From positions 62,001 through 126,000 of the forward strand of contig NZ_PJCF01000012.1 in the NCBI RefSeq assembly GCF_002835935.1: a stretch of DNA of 64,000 bases, written 5' to 3'. The stretch is from Paraglaciecola sp. MB-3u-78 (lineage in GTDB: Bacteria; Pseudomonadota; Gammaproteobacteria; Enterobacterales; Alteromonadaceae). Both the position numbers and the translations under genes were made by a program. Shown here one piece after another: positions 9,901 to 18,901 of this stretch (position 1 is the first letter of the stretch; the number at the start of each line of letters is the position of its first letter). The notes under the pieces are model-generated. The model was not told the DNA's origin. It worked only from the letters and a program-made list of their open reading frames with translations, and did no database searches.

Positions 9901-10310
9901 CTAACTGAATCGAGTTGTAATGCAATATAGGGAATGACGCCAATTAAACACAATAATGTGACTAAAGCCGCGAGTAAATATGATTTTTCAAAACGTAAAC
10001 TGATAAAATCTGCTAAGGAACTTACTTGGTGCTGATGGCATAACTCACTGATTTTACGTAACACCGGATGAGCGAATAGAAAGACTAGGATCACCCCCAA
10101 ATAAGTAGGAACAAATGCCCATCCATATTGGGTTGCTTGAGTTGTGGTTCCAAAAAATGCCCACGAAGTACAGTGTACACCTAAAGCTAAACTGTAGATA
10201 ACAGGGTGCTGCTGTTGGCCTTTGTAACGTTTATCGGCCCAAAACGCTAAAGCAAACAGAACTAATAAGTAACAAAGTACTAGTGCCGAAACTGTCCAAA
10301 CATTAATCAT
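6936..10310 (-). CDS. Hybrid sensor histidine kinase with N-terminal sodium:solute symporter domain, PAS and receiver
   Basis: A membrane sensor kinase of 1124 residues. Residues 1-495 form about 13 transmembrane segments of the SLC5/SSS transporter type, as in CbrA-like kinases. Residues 510-600 are a soluble linker. A PAS domain covers about 605-725, followed by a coiled coil, then HisKA with phosphoacceptor H777 (AAAGHDLMQPF) and an HATPase domain with N-box N887/N891, DTGRG (918-922) and GLGLGL. A C-terminal receiver has D1057 (LFLDYH) and K1108 (LPKP). The transporter domain probably senses or imports a solute and couples it to phosphorylation, but no ligand can be read from the sequence. 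No cognate DNA-binding response regulator gene is adjacent. It is divergent from grpE. Confidence 0.92.
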   Translation of the reverse strand: MINVWTVSALVLCYLLVLFALAFWADKRYKGQQQHPVIYSLALGVHCTSWAFFGTTTQATQYGWAFVPTYLGVILVFLFAHPVLRKISELCHQHQVSSLADFISLRFEKSYLLAALVTLLCLIGVIPYIALQLDSVSQSVAILVGIDVSWSGNVGAYVAFLMALFAILFGTQSLSASDKHPGLMLTIAFASLVKLVALLMVGVYVCYVMFDGVLDLFGQAQLHPRSLQVIQSDSAIWVYLSHMLLGVCSMFCLPRQFHVNFVENNGSEELRTARWLFPLYLCLMTVFTLPIGIAGHIIFDATTPVSTDTYALALPIQGGNTGVALISFIGGLSAATSMVIVATLAMGIMISNNLVTPLRLKIQLQRLQQHNLTPKAVLFTRRATVVVVMGIAYLYHLDISKTAPLVKSGTIAIALLSQTLPIIIGGLYWQKRNKTAAMIALVAGALCWVYWLLWPSITASYYFDPPPDDLQLASGFVLSLLVNLLCFVVFSLILPGSKEQQINNQKEHGFSRLNQATKISKLLAVTEKVLNKDRHQFLLNNLPIEQRSAYASPKLLANIENEIANQVGNVSARILLSAISEKKDIALAELVELVEEASQTFHFNHEVLQSSVEHIQQGICVVDVNLSLLAWNQRYVELFDYPSSLIKVGIPIKELLLFNAQRGLFGKKEQIEEEIEKRMQYLRIGSHYKYVREQKNGQTIEVNGSPLPGGGFVTTYSDITDYINIQQQLQQSKQHLESRVIERTEQLQTANLALDEARQEAEKAYDSKSKFLAAAGHDLMQPFNAASLFASLIKEKAPNQELADMSQNLIQSLANAEELLSTLLDMTRLDSGVLITNIQDFKLSDLLTPLVKEFTILAKRKSIELAYVENACFIQSDKKLLRRILQNLISNAVRYTESGKILIVAKRQNQQLKIRVYDTGRGIAPSQQKAIFEEFNQLDQHNNNKGLGLGLTIVERFSALLHHAIEVKSAINQGSCFEITVPRGLAVSNIDAIPSYSTADAAILLKDKVVVIIENDVDTIEAVSHLLRSWGATVYAFDKTQDALSLCPTCPDLLFLDYHLNNGATGTEAAAALRKKWQVSIPAVLSSADRTEEVRTQAIDAQLHYLPKPIKPAALKRFIKQVMR

Positions 10311-10426
10311 GTGTTTTTTAGAATAAAAGGGTTATTCAGTACTTTACCTGTAGCGAGTCAAATATGAAAGAAGGCCCATGGTTGATTCATGAATATAGGT
10401 AAATCAAAAAACATCAATTCTCAGCC

Positions 10427-10454
10427 CTTGAAGCTTATAAATATAACCCCATTA
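10427..10454 (+). promoter_or_regulatory. Sigma-32 (heat-shock) promoter of grpE
   Basis: CTTGAAG (10427-10433), then 13 bases, then CCCCATTA (10447-10454). This is a near-consensus RpoH promoter (CTTGAAA, 13-14 bp, CCCCATNT), placed about 45 bases before the grpE start. Confidence 0.8.
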
Positions 10455-10498
10455 TTAGTGCAGTTAAATATTTGCTTAAAGAGTATACGGAGCTAAGC

Positions 10499-11104
10499 AT
10501 GTCAAATGAACAAACACCTCAGCAAGGTGAAGAATTAGAAACTGATATAGACATAGAGCAACAAGACGTTGATCAAGAGTTTGTTGAGTTGACTGAAGAA
10601 CAACAACGTATTGTTGAATTAGAAGCCGCTGTTATTGCAGCAGAAACTAAGATAGTTGATCAAAAAGACTCAGTGATGCGCGCTATTGCTGATGCAGATA
10701 ATGCTCGTAAACGTGCTCAAGGAGAAATCGACAAGGCCCGCAAATTTGCTTTAGAAAAATTTGCCGGTGAGTTATTGCCTGTAGCCGATAATTTGGAACG
10801 TGCATTACAGGTGGCTAACCCAGAAGACGAAGCCATTAAACCTATTATTGATGGTGTTGAACTGACGCTTAAGTCTTTTTTGAGCACAATTGAAAAATTT
10901 GGTATGTCAGTGATTGACCCCCAAGGTCAACCTTTCAACCCAGAAAAGCATCAAGCTATGTCGATGCAAGAAAACGCCGAGTTGCCACCTAATACAGTGT
11001 TAGCGGTGATGCAAAAGGGCTATGAGATAAATGGCCGTTTATTACGTCCTGCCATGGTCCTGGTTACTCGAGCGCCCGAAGGCACAGTGGATACTCAAGC
11101 CTAA
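10499..11104 (+). CDS. grpE: Nucleotide exchange factor GrpE
   Basis: GrpE speeds ADP release from DnaK and acts as a thermosensor in the cytoplasm. The 201-residue protein has an acidic N-terminus, a long coiled-coil helix (about 40-95) containing [11 protein letters not shown], and a C-terminal beta domain with HQAMSM and the [20 protein letters not shown] ending. ATG at 10499 is chosen because GGAG lies 6 bases upstream; an upstream TTG at 10472 would add nine residues without a ribosome binding site. It is the first gene of the chaperone block, with a heat-shock promoter just before it and no terminator before dnaK. Confidence 0.97.
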   Translation: MSNEQTPQQGEELETDIDIEQQDVDQEFVELTEEQQRIVELEAAVIAAETKIVDQKDSVMRAIADADNARKRAQGEIDKARKFALEKFAGELLPVADNLERALQVANPEDEAIKPIIDGVELTLKSFLSTIEKFGMSVIDPQGQPFNPEKHQAMSMQENAELPPNTVLAVMQKGYEINGRLLRPAMVLVTRAPEGTVDTQA

Positions 11105-11177
11105 TTACTCTTCATTTTTAAAGTAATGAATAGGCAAAATAATTACAGTTTTGTGAAGGTTTTTTTCAATCAAGATA

Positions 11178-11204
11178 TTGAAAAAAACAATAATAACCCC
11201 ACAA
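11178..11204 (+). promoter_or_regulatory. Second sigma-32 promoter, in front of dnaK
   Basis: TTGAAA (11178-11183), then 13 bases, then CCCCACAA (11197-11204), in the 140-base grpE-dnaK gap. Spacing is the same as in the grpE promoter. It would let dnaK be transcribed independently of grpE on heat shock. Confidence 0.7.
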
Positions 11205-11244
11205 AGTGTACAAGCTTTTAAGAACAATTTTTGGAGATAAACTA

Positions 11245-13176
11245 ATGGGTAGAATCATTGGGATCGATTTAGGTACAACTAACTCATGTGTAGCAGTGTT
11301 AGATGGCGGCGTAGCAAAAGTATTGGAAAATGCAGAAGGGGATCGTACGACTCCTTCTATCATCGCTTATACTCAAGATGGCGAAATATTAGTGGGTCAA
11401 CCCGCTAAACGCCAAGCTGTAACCAACCCTCAAAACACGTTATTCGCAATTAAGCGTTTAATCGGTCGTCGCTGGGAAGATAAAGAAGTACAGCGTGATA
11501 TCGACATCATGCCTTTTAAAATTGTCAAAGCTGACAATGGTGATGCATGGGTTGAAGCAAAAGGCGAAAAAATGGCCCCGCCACAGATTTCTGCTGAAGT
11601 TTTGAAAAAAATGAAAAAGACTGCTGAAGACTATCTTGGCGAAGAAGTCACCGCTGCTGTTATTACTGTTCCTGCTTACTTTAACGATTCTCAGCGTCAA
11701 GCAACTAAAGATGCGGGTCGTATTGCTGGACTTGAAGTAAAACGTATTATTAATGAACCAACTGCTGCTGCCCTTGCTTATGGTATGGATAAGAAAAAAG
11801 GCGATAGTGTTGTTGCCGTTTATGACTTAGGTGGTGGTACGTTCGATATATCTATCATCGAAATCGACGAAGCTGATGGTGAGCATACGTTTGAAGTATT
11901 AGCGACTAACGGTGACACTCACTTGGGTGGTGAAGATTTTGATAACAAAGTGATTAACTATTTAGTTGAAGAGTTTAAGAAAGACTCAGGCATGGATCTT
12001 CGTAAAGATCCACTTGCCATGCAGCGACTAAAAGAAGCTGGCGAGAAGGCTAAGATTGAATTGTCTTCTGCTCAGCAAACTGAAGTGAATTTGCCTTACA
12101 TTACAGCTGATGCATCGGGTCCTAAACACCTTACCATTAAGCTTACTCGTGCAAAACTTGAGTCTTTAGTTGAATCAATGGTTAAAGCCACTCTTGAGCC
12201 ACTTAAACAAGCGTTAGCCGATGCAGATTTATCTGTAGGTGATATCAACGATATTATCTTGGTGGGTGGTCAAACACGTATGCCTATGGTTCAGAAGTAC
12301 GTAACTGAATTCTTTGGTAAAGAGCCACGTAAAGACGTTAACGCCGATGAAGCCGTTGCTGTTGGTGCGGCCATCCAAGCTGGCGTATTATCAGGTGATG
12401 TGAAAGACGTATTGTTACTTGATGTAACGCCTCTTTCTTTAGGTATCGAAACAATGGGTGGTGTCATGACTACTCTCATCGAGAAGAACACTACTGTACC
12501 TACTAAGAAATCTCAGACTTTCTCAACAGCTGAAGATAATCAAGCTGCAGTAACGATTCATTGTCTTCAAGGTGAGCGTAAGCAAGCTACAGGTAATAAA
12601 TCTTTAGGTCAATTTAACCTAGAAGGTATAAGAGCTGCTCAACGTGGTGCTCCTCAGATTGAAGTCACTTTTGATATTGATGCTGATGGTATTTTACATG
12701 TGTCTGCGAAAGACAAAGACACAGGTAAAGAGCAAAAAATCACCATCAAAGCATCTTCGGGTTTGAGTGAAGAAGAAGTGGAACAAATGGTTCAAGATGC
12801 TGAAGCGAATAAAGAAGCAGACGCGAAATTTGAAGAACTTGTTCAAGCTCGTAATCAAGCCGATGGCATGATACACAGTACGCGTAAACAAGTTGAAGAA
12901 GCTGGTGACGCATTGAGTGAAGAAGATAAAACTGAAATTGAAACCGCTGTAGTTGCTCTTGAAGAAGCAGTGAAAGAAGGTGACAAAGATGCGATTGAAA
13001 CAAAAACTCAAGAACTGATACAAGCTTCTGCCAAGTTAATGGAAGTGGCTCAAGCTAAAGCTGCTGCTGAAGGCGCGGCCCAAGGTGGCGAGCCAACTGA
13101 TGCAGGTGCAAAATCACAAGATGATGATGTGGTTGACGCTGAATTTGAAGAAGTTAAAGAAGACGAAAAAAAGTAA
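11245..13176 (+). CDS. dnaK: Chaperone DnaK (Hsp70)
   Basis: This ATP-dependent chaperone folds and disaggregates proteins with DnaJ and GrpE. Starting at ATG 11245 (GGAG 8 bases upstream) it is 643 residues, close to E. coli's 638. It opens with [20 protein letters not shown], has the phosphate-binding segment [13 protein letters not shown] (about 194-206), the interdomain linker [18 protein letters not shown], a substrate-binding beta domain and an alpha lid. The tail is acidic and ends EEVKEDEKK. An upstream GTG (11206) would add 13 non-homologous residues and was not used. A terminator-like hairpin follows before dnaJ, so dnaK and dnaJ are probably expressed at different levels. Confidence 0.98.
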   Translation: MGRIIGIDLGTTNSCVAVLDGGVAKVLENAEGDRTTPSIIAYTQDGEILVGQPAKRQAVTNPQNTLFAIKRLIGRRWEDKEVQRDIDIMPFKIVKADNGDAWVEAKGEKMAPPQISAEVLKKMKKTAEDYLGEEVTAAVITVPAYFNDSQRQATKDAGRIAGLEVKRIINEPTAAALAYGMDKKKGDSVVAVYDLGGGTFDISIIEIDEADGEHTFEVLATNGDTHLGGEDFDNKVINYLVEEFKKDSGMDLRKDPLAMQRLKEAGEKAKIELSSAQQTEVNLPYITADASGPKHLTIKLTRAKLESLVESMVKATLEPLKQALADADLSVGDINDIILVGGQTRMPMVQKYVTEFFGKEPRKDVNADEAVAVGAAIQAGVLSGDVKDVLLLDVTPLSLGIETMGGVMTTLIEKNTTVPTKKSQTFSTAEDNQAAVTIHCLQGERKQATGNKSLGQFNLEGIRAAQRGAPQIEVTFDIDADGILHVSAKDKDTGKEQKITIKASSGLSEEEVEQMVQDAEANKEADAKFEELVQARNQADGMIHSTRKQVEEAGDALSEEDKTEIETAVVALEEAVKEGDKDAIETKTQELIQASAKLMEVAQAKAAAEGAAQGGEPTDAGAKSQDDDVVDAEFEEVKEDEKK

Positions 13177-13223
13177 ATCTTTTCAGATGAATTGTCTGTT
13201 GAGGTGACTCAATAGTTTAACTC

Positions 13224-13261
13224 GGCGCAGCAGGTCACACTGACTGCGCCTTGTTTGTTTT
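13224..13261 (+). terminator. Hairpin terminator between dnaK and dnaJ
   Basis: Arms GGCGCAG (13224-13230) and CTGCGCC (13244-13250), 13-nt loop, then TTGTTTGTTTT. It is probably a partial terminator that lowers read-through from dnaK into dnaJ. Confidence 0.65.
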
Positions 13262-13335
13262 AAGAATTTACAAAAAGAATAACGATGTTTGTTGTTTAAA
13301 ATAAGTAACTAAAGACCGCAGGGTAACGAATCGAG

Positions 13336-14472
13336 ATGTCGAAGCGAGATTATTATGAAGTGTTGGGTGTGGAGAAAAGTGCCACCGAACGCGAGATAAA
13401 AAAGGCTTATAAGCGCCTAGCGATGAAATATCACCCAGATAGAACACAGGGTGATAAAGCTATGGAAGAAAAATTTAAAGAAGTGCAAGAAGCACACGAA
13501 ATGCTGACGGACTCCCAAAAACGCGCAGCCTATGATCAATATGGTCATGCTGGCGTTGATCCTAATCGCGGCGGCGGTGGCCAAGGTGGAGACTTTGGCG
13601 ATATATTTGGTGATGTATTCGGTGATATCTTTGGTGGCGGACGTGGAGGCGGTGGCCGTCAATCCCGTGCTCGTCAAGGCTCCGATCTGCGTTATAATTT
13701 AGAGCTATCTCTTGAAGAAGCAGTAAAAGGCAAAAGTGTCGAAATTCGTGTGCCAACCCTTGCTGGCTGTGAAGTTTGTGATGGCTCTGGTGCGAAAAAA
13801 GGCTCAAGCCCAACAACTTGCCCAACATGTCATGGTCAAGGTCAAGTGCAAATGCGCCAAGGTTTCTTTGCGGTTCAGCAATCCTGTCCAACTTGTTCTG
13901 GTCGAGGTAAAATTATCTCTGACCCTTGTCAACCTTGTCATGGTCAAGGCCGCGTTGAAAAAACGAAAACCTTATCGGTTAAAGTGCCAGCCGGTGTTGA
14001 TACCGGCGATAGAATTCGTCTGTCAAGTGAAGGCGAAGCCGGTGAAATGGGCGCGCCAGCAGGTGACTTGTATGTGCAAGTACATGTGCGGGATCACAAG
14101 ATATTTACCCGTGAAGGTAATAACTTGTATTGCGAAGTGCCCTTAAGTTTCACTCGCGCGGCGTTAGGTGGTGAAATTGAAGTACCTACTTTAGAAGGTA
14201 AGGTTAAGTTAAAAGTCACCGCTGAAACCCAAACGGGCAAAATGTTCCGATTGCGTAACAAAGGCGTTAAGTCTGTGCGCAGTGGCAGTGTAGGAGACCT
14301 AATTTGTAAAGTGGTCATCGAAACACCGGTTAACTTAAGTGCCAGTCAAAAAGAACTATTAGACCAACTAGAAAACTCTATGGGAACGGGTAAAGATACC
14401 GCCAAAAACCGCCCTAAAGAAAGTGGTTTTTTTGATGGTGTGAAGAAGTTTTTTGATGATTTAACTAATTAG
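13336..14472 (+). CDS. dnaJ: Co-chaperone DnaJ (Hsp40, class I)
   Basis: DnaJ stimulates DnaK ATPase and delivers unfolded substrates. The 378-residue protein has the full class I layout: J domain (1-70) with HPD at 33-35, a Gly-rich linker (about 77-113), a zinc-finger domain with four CxxCxGxG repeats ([32 protein letters not shown], about 148-205), and the C-terminal peptide-binding domains. It follows dnaK by 159 bases, including a hairpin. The ribosome binding site before the ATG is weak, which fits lower output than dnaK. A clear terminator follows. Confidence 0.97.
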   Translation: MSKRDYYEVLGVEKSATEREIKKAYKRLAMKYHPDRTQGDKAMEEKFKEVQEAHEMLTDSQKRAAYDQYGHAGVDPNRGGGGQGGDFGDIFGDVFGDIFGGGRGGGGRQSRARQGSDLRYNLELSLEEAVKGKSVEIRVPTLAGCEVCDGSGAKKGSSPTTCPTCHGQGQVQMRQGFFAVQQSCPTCSGRGKIISDPCQPCHGQGRVEKTKTLSVKVPAGVDTGDRIRLSSEGEAGEMGAPAGDLYVQVHVRDHKIFTREGNNLYCEVPLSFTRAALGGEIEVPTLEGKVKLKVTAETQTGKMFRLRNKGVKSVRSGSVGDLICKVVIETPVNLSASQKELLDQLENSMGTGKDTAKNRPKESGFFDGVKKFFDDLTN

Positions 14473-14494
14473 TAAAGTTATCTAGTTTGACCCT

Positions 14495-14520
14495 AAAGCC
14501 GCTTTTTTAGCGGCTTTTTT
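14495..14520 (+). terminator. Terminator of dnaJ
   Basis: Arms AAAGCCGCT (14495-14503) and AGCGGCTTT (14509-14517) around a T5 loop, followed by more T residues. Confidence 0.85.
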
Positions 14521-14823
14521 AAATTCAGCAATTCCAGCAGAAGCTGTTTAAATTTATTCCCTATAAATTACTGAGAAAGACGGTTCAAATCTGAAGCATT
14601 GTTAAATAAACACACAATTTAAAATTGGAATAAATAGATACGAAAAATAAAATCCAAATTAATTGCCAGTCTTGATTAATAGGGCTTAATCGTTATTGTA
14701 TTTTATTACGTCATTATCTTTTTTCTTGAAAGGCAATAATACCGCTTATTTACTTTCGTTATAAGTGTATATGTCACACGATGAAGAGCGAATAATAACT
14801 ATCTATAACCTGCATTGGATAAT
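14521..14823. other. AT-rich gap after dnaJ, no gene seen
   Basis: No coding frame or RNA gene was recognised. At 14763-14779 the sequence AAGTGTATATGTCACAC resembles the palindromic site in front of the aldehyde dehydrogenase gene at 34798-34816. Confidence 0.4.
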
Positions 14824-15147
14824 ATGTTTGGCTTAGTTTATAAGCCCGACTATCAGCAACGATTTACCGATCATTTTAACGCACTTAAATCTTTTTTGAT
14901 TTCAAGTGATTTCGACTTACTGGATGATAAACAACGTGAAGCCTTATTGTTAGGTGTTGAGGCATTGCCTGAACATAAGCGTAACAACGCCTACTGGGCG
15001 TATATCGATATAAAACAACAAACTGTGGCGTTTTATCTTTCAACGGAAGATATTGCTGAGAATTATCTCAACTATTTACCCATTCCTAGCGAGTACGAAC
15101 CCTGTGTGCCTCTTGCTGAGTTGGGTGGTAAAGCATGGGCAGTATAA
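14824..15147 (+). pseudogene. Shortened gluconate 2-dehydrogenase subunit 3-like protein
   Basis: The encoded 107 residues end in YLPIPSEYEPCVPLAELGGK followed by AWAV. This resembles the C-terminus of the small gamma subunit that precedes GMC flavoproteins in gluconate-2-dehydrogenase-type complexes. Known subunits are roughly 170-250 residues with an N-terminal signal; here that half is absent and no extension can be found upstream. The stop is 2 bases before the start of a GMC fragment, the usual gene order for the pair. I read this as the surviving 3' part of the subunit gene. It could also be a short expressed protein. Family assignment rests on the C-terminal motif and context only. Confidence 0.45.
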
Positions 15148-15149
15148 CT

Positions 15150-15383
15150 ATGAATAATAATAAATTTGATGCGATTGTAATTGGCTCAGGCATCAGAGGC
15201 GGTTATGCGGCAATGGAGTTGTGCACTAAAGGTTACAAAACCCTAATATTAGAGCGTGGAGCTATGGTGCAACATGGTGATTATCCAAAGGCCCATCTGG
15301 ATAAATGGGATATGCCTAATCAAGGCAAAGTGTCGCGAGAAGAAATCAGTACCCATAAACAAATACAGGCGGGGATGCTATAA
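15150..15383 (+). pseudogene. 5' remnant of a GMC-family (gluconate 2-dehydrogenase-type) flavoprotein gene
   Basis: Only the first 77 residues of a protein normally about 550 long remain: the Rossmann FAD-binding fold with DAIVIGSGIRGGYAAMELC, then ILERG. The frame then ends at ITHKQIQAGML-type sequence, with a terminator 14 bases later. The rest of the gene, including the substrate and C-terminal His motifs, is absent from the following 270 bases. The second glycine-motif position usually Ser/Thr (GSGxTGG) is Arg here, consistent with decay. It sits directly after the shortened subunit-3-like gene. Confidence 0.7.
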
Positions 15384-15396
15384 TATTTTATGTATG

Positions 15397-15427
15397 AAGG
15401 CTGCTTTAAAGCGGCCTTTTTGTTTTT
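15397..15427 (+). terminator. Terminator after the GMC remnant
   Basis: Ten-base arms AAGGCTGCTT (15397-15406) and AAGCGGCCTT (15409-15418) with one G-U pair, followed by TTTGTTTTTT. It may be the original terminator of the deleted gene, retained at the deletion edge. Confidence 0.75.
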
Positions 15428-15655
15428 TAAAGAGAAGTTTAGGTTCCTTTTTAATTATGAGTATCCATATAAAATTTGTGTGCTCAACTCAGGCGCAAGC
15501 AAACTCCATTGATTATGCAGAGCGGCTCCCGGTTGTCTTTTAGACTCAACAGAAGTTGCTGTCATCAGGTCAAAAATATCGGCCTAGCCAAAGCAGGACA
15601 TGGTATCAAGACCTTCTAGTGAATAATCAAACCAGCAAAACTCGACAATCTGCCA
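15428..15655. other. Gap between GMC remnant and ydbT, no gene seen
   Basis: I found no recognisable coding sequence, and no remaining piece of the GMC gene, in this 228-base stretch. Confidence 0.4.
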
Positions 15656-17272
15656 TCACATCCAAGACTGCTGACAGGACTCTACTTTATAAAGCCCTTC
15701 GTCAATCAGCTTGTAGGCTAATTTTTCAGTTATCATCGGCACCTTAAGTGACCCAGAAGCCAGCACAAATTTCACTGTGGCTAATTGTCGTTTTTTCATG
15801 AGTAAATTTTGTTTGAACTGGGTTTGCTGTAATTTGTAGGTGGGAAAACAATAATAATCGACGCCAATTAAGCCTTTCCTTAGATATATAAAATTTTGAT
15901 CTCTAGCAATACCCCAACGTTTCCAGCGTAAAACAACTAATCCACATAAACCTACAAACAAAATACTGACCAGCGCTGCTATCATAAGTCTGTCATTCAA
16001 CAGTGTGATGCTGGTTGCTATTAGCCAAAGAGGCATTAACACCAATAGAATATTGCGTAAAATAAAACGCTTACTAATGGGTTCAAACCCATCATTGCAG
16101 ACTAGAGTATTCAGGGAATTGTCGGGGTAGGCATCGTCTATTAGTGCTTGGCATTCATGAGGCTTGATGGATGGCACAATAATTTTACTACTGGTTGCTG
16201 ATAAACTTTGATTTTTACCAAAGGAATTGTTTTGTTCAAACTGTAGGTTAATGCGTTTAAGTAATACGTCTAACCAGTCTTGTTTTTGTACTATCATTTG
16301 CAAACGACTTAAACCCATACTGACTTCGTGTTTAGTGAATAATCCACTGCGCCTGATGTATTTGTCATCGAGTTTACTCAAGGTATAACCGTAAAAGCCT
16401 ACAATAGCGCCGACTACAGAAAAGCTGACCAAAACAAGCATGACTAACATAGTGAGTGATAACGCAAACAACCCCACTTCGAGTAGCGAATGGGTTTGTA
16501 GGCTAAATAATTCTGTAAAATCAATTCCTAAGGAATTTAACCATTCGCCAACCGAGTCGAAAATGTTGTCATAAAATGGGGCAAGGCCACCCAGTAAAAT
16601 CCATATCCTATTGCTGGTAATGCCATGGATCACTAAGTCAGATAACTTTCTTGTATTGAGCAGCGTTTCTTTGGTAACTGCGCTGTCAGCTGATTGACCT
16701 GGTTGTTCTTTCCCATTGGCGCAGTCGTTTTCTTGATTAGTTTCTATTGTGTTATTTTGAACTTGACTCTGAATACGTGTTTTTAGCTGTTGGGCAAATT
16801 CTAATTTGATGGCCACTAATTTAGCTTCGTTTTTAGCTGATCCTGCGGTATCCAACTGTAAACATGCGTGGCCCGTTAAACGATAATATAGAGGTTGCTC
16901 TATTTTGACATTTTGCACTCGAGAAAACGGTAGGTTTAAATATTTCTTACTGAATATCCCAGAACGTATTTCGATATTGTCGGCGGTTAATCGGTAGCGA
17001 TACACTTTAAAGCTGACAAAAGCGAAAAGCGTTAACAGCGCAAAAGCCACTAAAATACTGGGTAACCAGATAAAAGGGTGCTCGAGTACACTTTTATAAC
17101 TGACCGCTAATGCGGGTATAAGATAAATAAGGTTGCCAAACATATGTTTGAATACGCTAGCCGTGAAATACAAAATAGCAATAGGTGATAAAACTTGCCA
17201 ATCGTCAATGGTTTGTAATGTCTCTTGAGGATTTCTGCTATCGGTGGCAGATGCAGAGGGCAGGTTATCCAT
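15656..17272 (-). CDS. PH-domain (bPH2) membrane protein, YdbT type
   Basis: A 538-residue inner-membrane protein with several paired hydrophobic helices (about 33-75, 225-300, 390-420), each pair followed by a beta-rich bacterial PH-like domain. It contains the YRLTADNIEIRSGIFSKKYLN element and similar repeats near 315 and 440, the usual bPH2 signature. Its start overlaps the end of the smaller YdbS-type gene by 8 bases, the standard two-gene YdbS-YdbT arrangement, so the two are cotranscribed and probably translationally coupled. Family members are membrane proteins of unsettled function, in some bacteria linked to toxin or antimicrobial-peptide resistance. Nothing here shows the substrate. 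Confidence 0.85.
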   Translation of the reverse strand: MDNLPSASATDSRNPQETLQTIDDWQVLSPIAILYFTASVFKHMFGNLIYLIPALAVSYKSVLEHPFIWLPSILVAFALLTLFAFVSFKVYRYRLTADNIEIRSGIFSKKYLNLPFSRVQNVKIEQPLYYRLTGHACLQLDTAGSAKNEAKLVAIKLEFAQQLKTRIQSQVQNNTIETNQENDCANGKEQPGQSADSAVTKETLLNTRKLSDLVIHGITSNRIWILLGGLAPFYDNIFDSVGEWLNSLGIDFTELFSLQTHSLLEVGLFALSLTMLVMLVLVSFSVVGAIVGFYGYTLSKLDDKYIRRSGLFTKHEVSMGLSRLQMIVQKQDWLDVLLKRINLQFEQNNSFGKNQSLSATSSKIIVPSIKPHECQALIDDAYPDNSLNTLVCNDGFEPISKRFILRNILLVLMPLWLIATSITLLNDRLMIAALVSILFVGLCGLVVLRWKRWGIARDQNFIYLRKGLIGVDYYCFPTYKLQQTQFKQNLLMKKRQLATVKFVLASGSLKVPMITEKLAYKLIDEGLYKVESCQQSWM

Positions 17273-17807
17273 GTTTAATCACATCTTTATGCTGCAATAT
17301 AAATTGTCGAAGTTGTTGGGCTGTATCTACAGGTAAACCGGGAATTTGGAAAGTGTGCATCTCACCTCCGGCACTGAATACTTGCAATGTGGCTAAACCT
17401 ACTTTTCGTTCGATAGGACCCCGTTTTAGTTCTATATGTTGAATGCGGGTAATGGGTTGACTGACTACCGTTCGAAAAAATAGGCCACTTGTATAATGTA
17501 AATCTAATTCTCTCAGGGCATAGGATCTGACTAGATCCCGAGCATAACTTAACCATGTGAACAAAAAGCCTAATATAGCGGCAGCCCAAATGAAGAAAGG
17601 TAGTGAATTGAGTAACCCTTTTGGTAAATCGATAAAAGGCTGAAAATAAAGCGTCATGCCAAACATACAAACAAGCAGGGTAAAGCCTAAGTTAATTAAA
17701 CGATTTAACGGTGCATATTGCTCAGATAGTGATTGTTTATCTAGGGTCAATATTGAAGGTAATTGCTCAATAGGCATGGTTGGGTTGCTGAAATTAGGTG
17801 CTAACAT
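17265..17807 (-). CDS. PH-domain membrane protein, YdbS type
   Basis: A 180-residue protein with two adjacent transmembrane helices (about 35-85) and one bPH2 domain (about 95-170) carrying LDLHYTSGLFFRTVVSQPIT followed by RIQHIELKRGPIERK. It is the small partner of the YdbT-type protein, whose start it overlaps by 8 bases. Function is unknown at the molecular level; a membrane complex with YdbT is inferred from gene order. Confidence 0.87.
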   Translation of the reverse strand: MLAPNFSNPTMPIEQLPSILTLDKQSLSEQYAPLNRLINLGFTLLVCMFGMTLYFQPFIDLPKGLLNSLPFFIWAAAILGFLFTWLSYARDLVRSYALRELDLHYTSGLFFRTVVSQPITRIQHIELKRGPIERKVGLATLQVFSAGGEMHTFQIPGLPVDTAQQLRQFILQHKDVIKHG

Positions 17808-18019
17808 GGTATTCCAAAAAAGAGTGATGACAATGGCGAACTTTGTGGTTTCAAAGAGTAATACTATCTGACTTTATACCTAAGTGCTGAATTGCTTGGG
17901 CCCCTTATGCGAAGCTGAGGTTAGTTATACAAAAAAATTACCTTTGACTTTGCTGCAACAAAGACATAATTCAGGCACAATCTGCACATAAATTGTCAAG
18001 AAAAAATGATTGAATCACT

Positions 18020-18823
18020 ATGAGTAATATAGCTATTTTCGGTGCCAATGGCCGCATGGGAAGGGTCTTGATTGATGCCATCGAACAAAGTGTGGGAGAC
18101 AAATTGACCGCCGCTGCGGTGAGATCCACCTCTTCCTTCGTGGGTTTTGATGTGGGAGAACTCGCAGGAATTGGTAAAAATGGTTTGTTGATTTGTGATG
18201 ATTTGTATTCACATATTGAACAAATAGAGGTGTTAATTGATTTCACCTTACCTGCTGCCCTAACTGAAAATTTGGCTTTTTGTGTAGCCCACAACAAACC
18301 TATCATAATCGGCACAACTGGATTAAATACTAAACAAAAAGCGGCGTTAGATTCTGCTGCAAAACATATTCCTATTGTTTTTGCGGCTAACTATAGTGTG
18401 GGTGTCAATTTGATGCTGAATTTAGTCAGAAAAGCAGCTGCGGTAATGGCGGACACAGCCGATATTGAGATTTTGGAATCTCATCATCGATTTAAGAAAG
18501 ATGCACCTTCGGGCACCGCGATGGCAATTGGGAAGGCAATTGCAGATGAAATCGGTCGGGATTTGTCTGAATGTGCCGTATACGGCCGAGAAGGTGAAAC
18601 CGGTGAACGAGATCATCAAACCATAGGTTTTGCTACTGTAAGGGCTGGCGATGTAGTTGGCGAACACACGGCATTATTTGCCGATATAGGCGAAAGGTTA
18701 GAAATAACCCACAAGGCCTCAAGTCGATTAACCTTTGCCAAAGGAGCCGTCAAAGCTGCGAATTGGATTATTGACAAACCAGCAGGTTTATACGATATGG
18801 AAGATGTTTTAGGCTTTAAATAA
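18020..18823 (+). CDS. dapB: 4-hydroxy-tetrahydrodipicolinate reductase DapB
   Basis: It reduces 4-hydroxy-tetrahydrodipicolinate to tetrahydrodipicolinate with NAD(P)H in lysine and diaminopimelate synthesis. The 267-residue protein has the nucleotide-binding GANGRMGR at 8-15, GTTG at 98-101, and the catalytic [15 protein letters not shown] segment (153-167), with H155 and K159 equivalent to the E. coli catalytic pair. Length and the C-terminal dimer region are normal. It stands upstream of carA, the gammaproteobacterial order dapB-carA-carB, but with a 298-base gap that probably contains a separate carA promoter. Confidence 0.97.
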   Translation: MSNIAIFGANGRMGRVLIDAIEQSVGDKLTAAAVRSTSSFVGFDVGELAGIGKNGLLICDDLYSHIEQIEVLIDFTLPAALTENLAFCVAHNKPIIIGTTGLNTKQKAALDSAAKHIPIVFAANYSVGVNLMLNLVRKAAAVMADTADIEILESHHRFKKDAPSGTAMAIGKAIADEIGRDLSECAVYGREGETGERDHQTIGFATVRAGDVVGEHTALFADIGERLEITHKASSRLTFAKGAVKAANWIIDKPAGLYDMEDVLGFK

Positions 18824-18881
18824 TGGTATTCAATAATTTGTGAATAGCTATTTTTAGTCCTTATGTATAAAAAGTATAATC

Positions 18882-18901
18882 AAATGCTTATTTATGCATT
18901 T
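18882..18901. promoter_or_regulatory. Palindrome in the carAB leader, possible ARG-box-like site
   Basis: AAATGC and GCATTT arms enclose 8 AT-only bases. The core TGCTTATTTATGCA matches 11 of 14 positions of the ArgR half-site pattern TGAATWWWWATTCA. TATAAT sequences lie close by on both sides (18875-18880 and near 18940). carAB is arginine- and pyrimidine-controlled in enterobacteria; the site here is a weak match only. Confidence 0.3.

Noticed and set aside
10472-10498. TTG start extending grpE by nine residues
   Set aside because: The ATG at 10499 has a well-placed GGAG, and the extra residues do not resemble GrpE.
11206-11244. GTG start extending dnaK by 13 residues
   Set aside because: It would precede the universally conserved [14 protein letters not shown] and has no ribosome binding site; ATG 11245 has GGAG upstream.
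13267-13302. Sigma-70 promoter for dnaJ (TTTACA ... TAAAAT)
   Set aside because: The spacing is 24 bases, too long for a working promoter.
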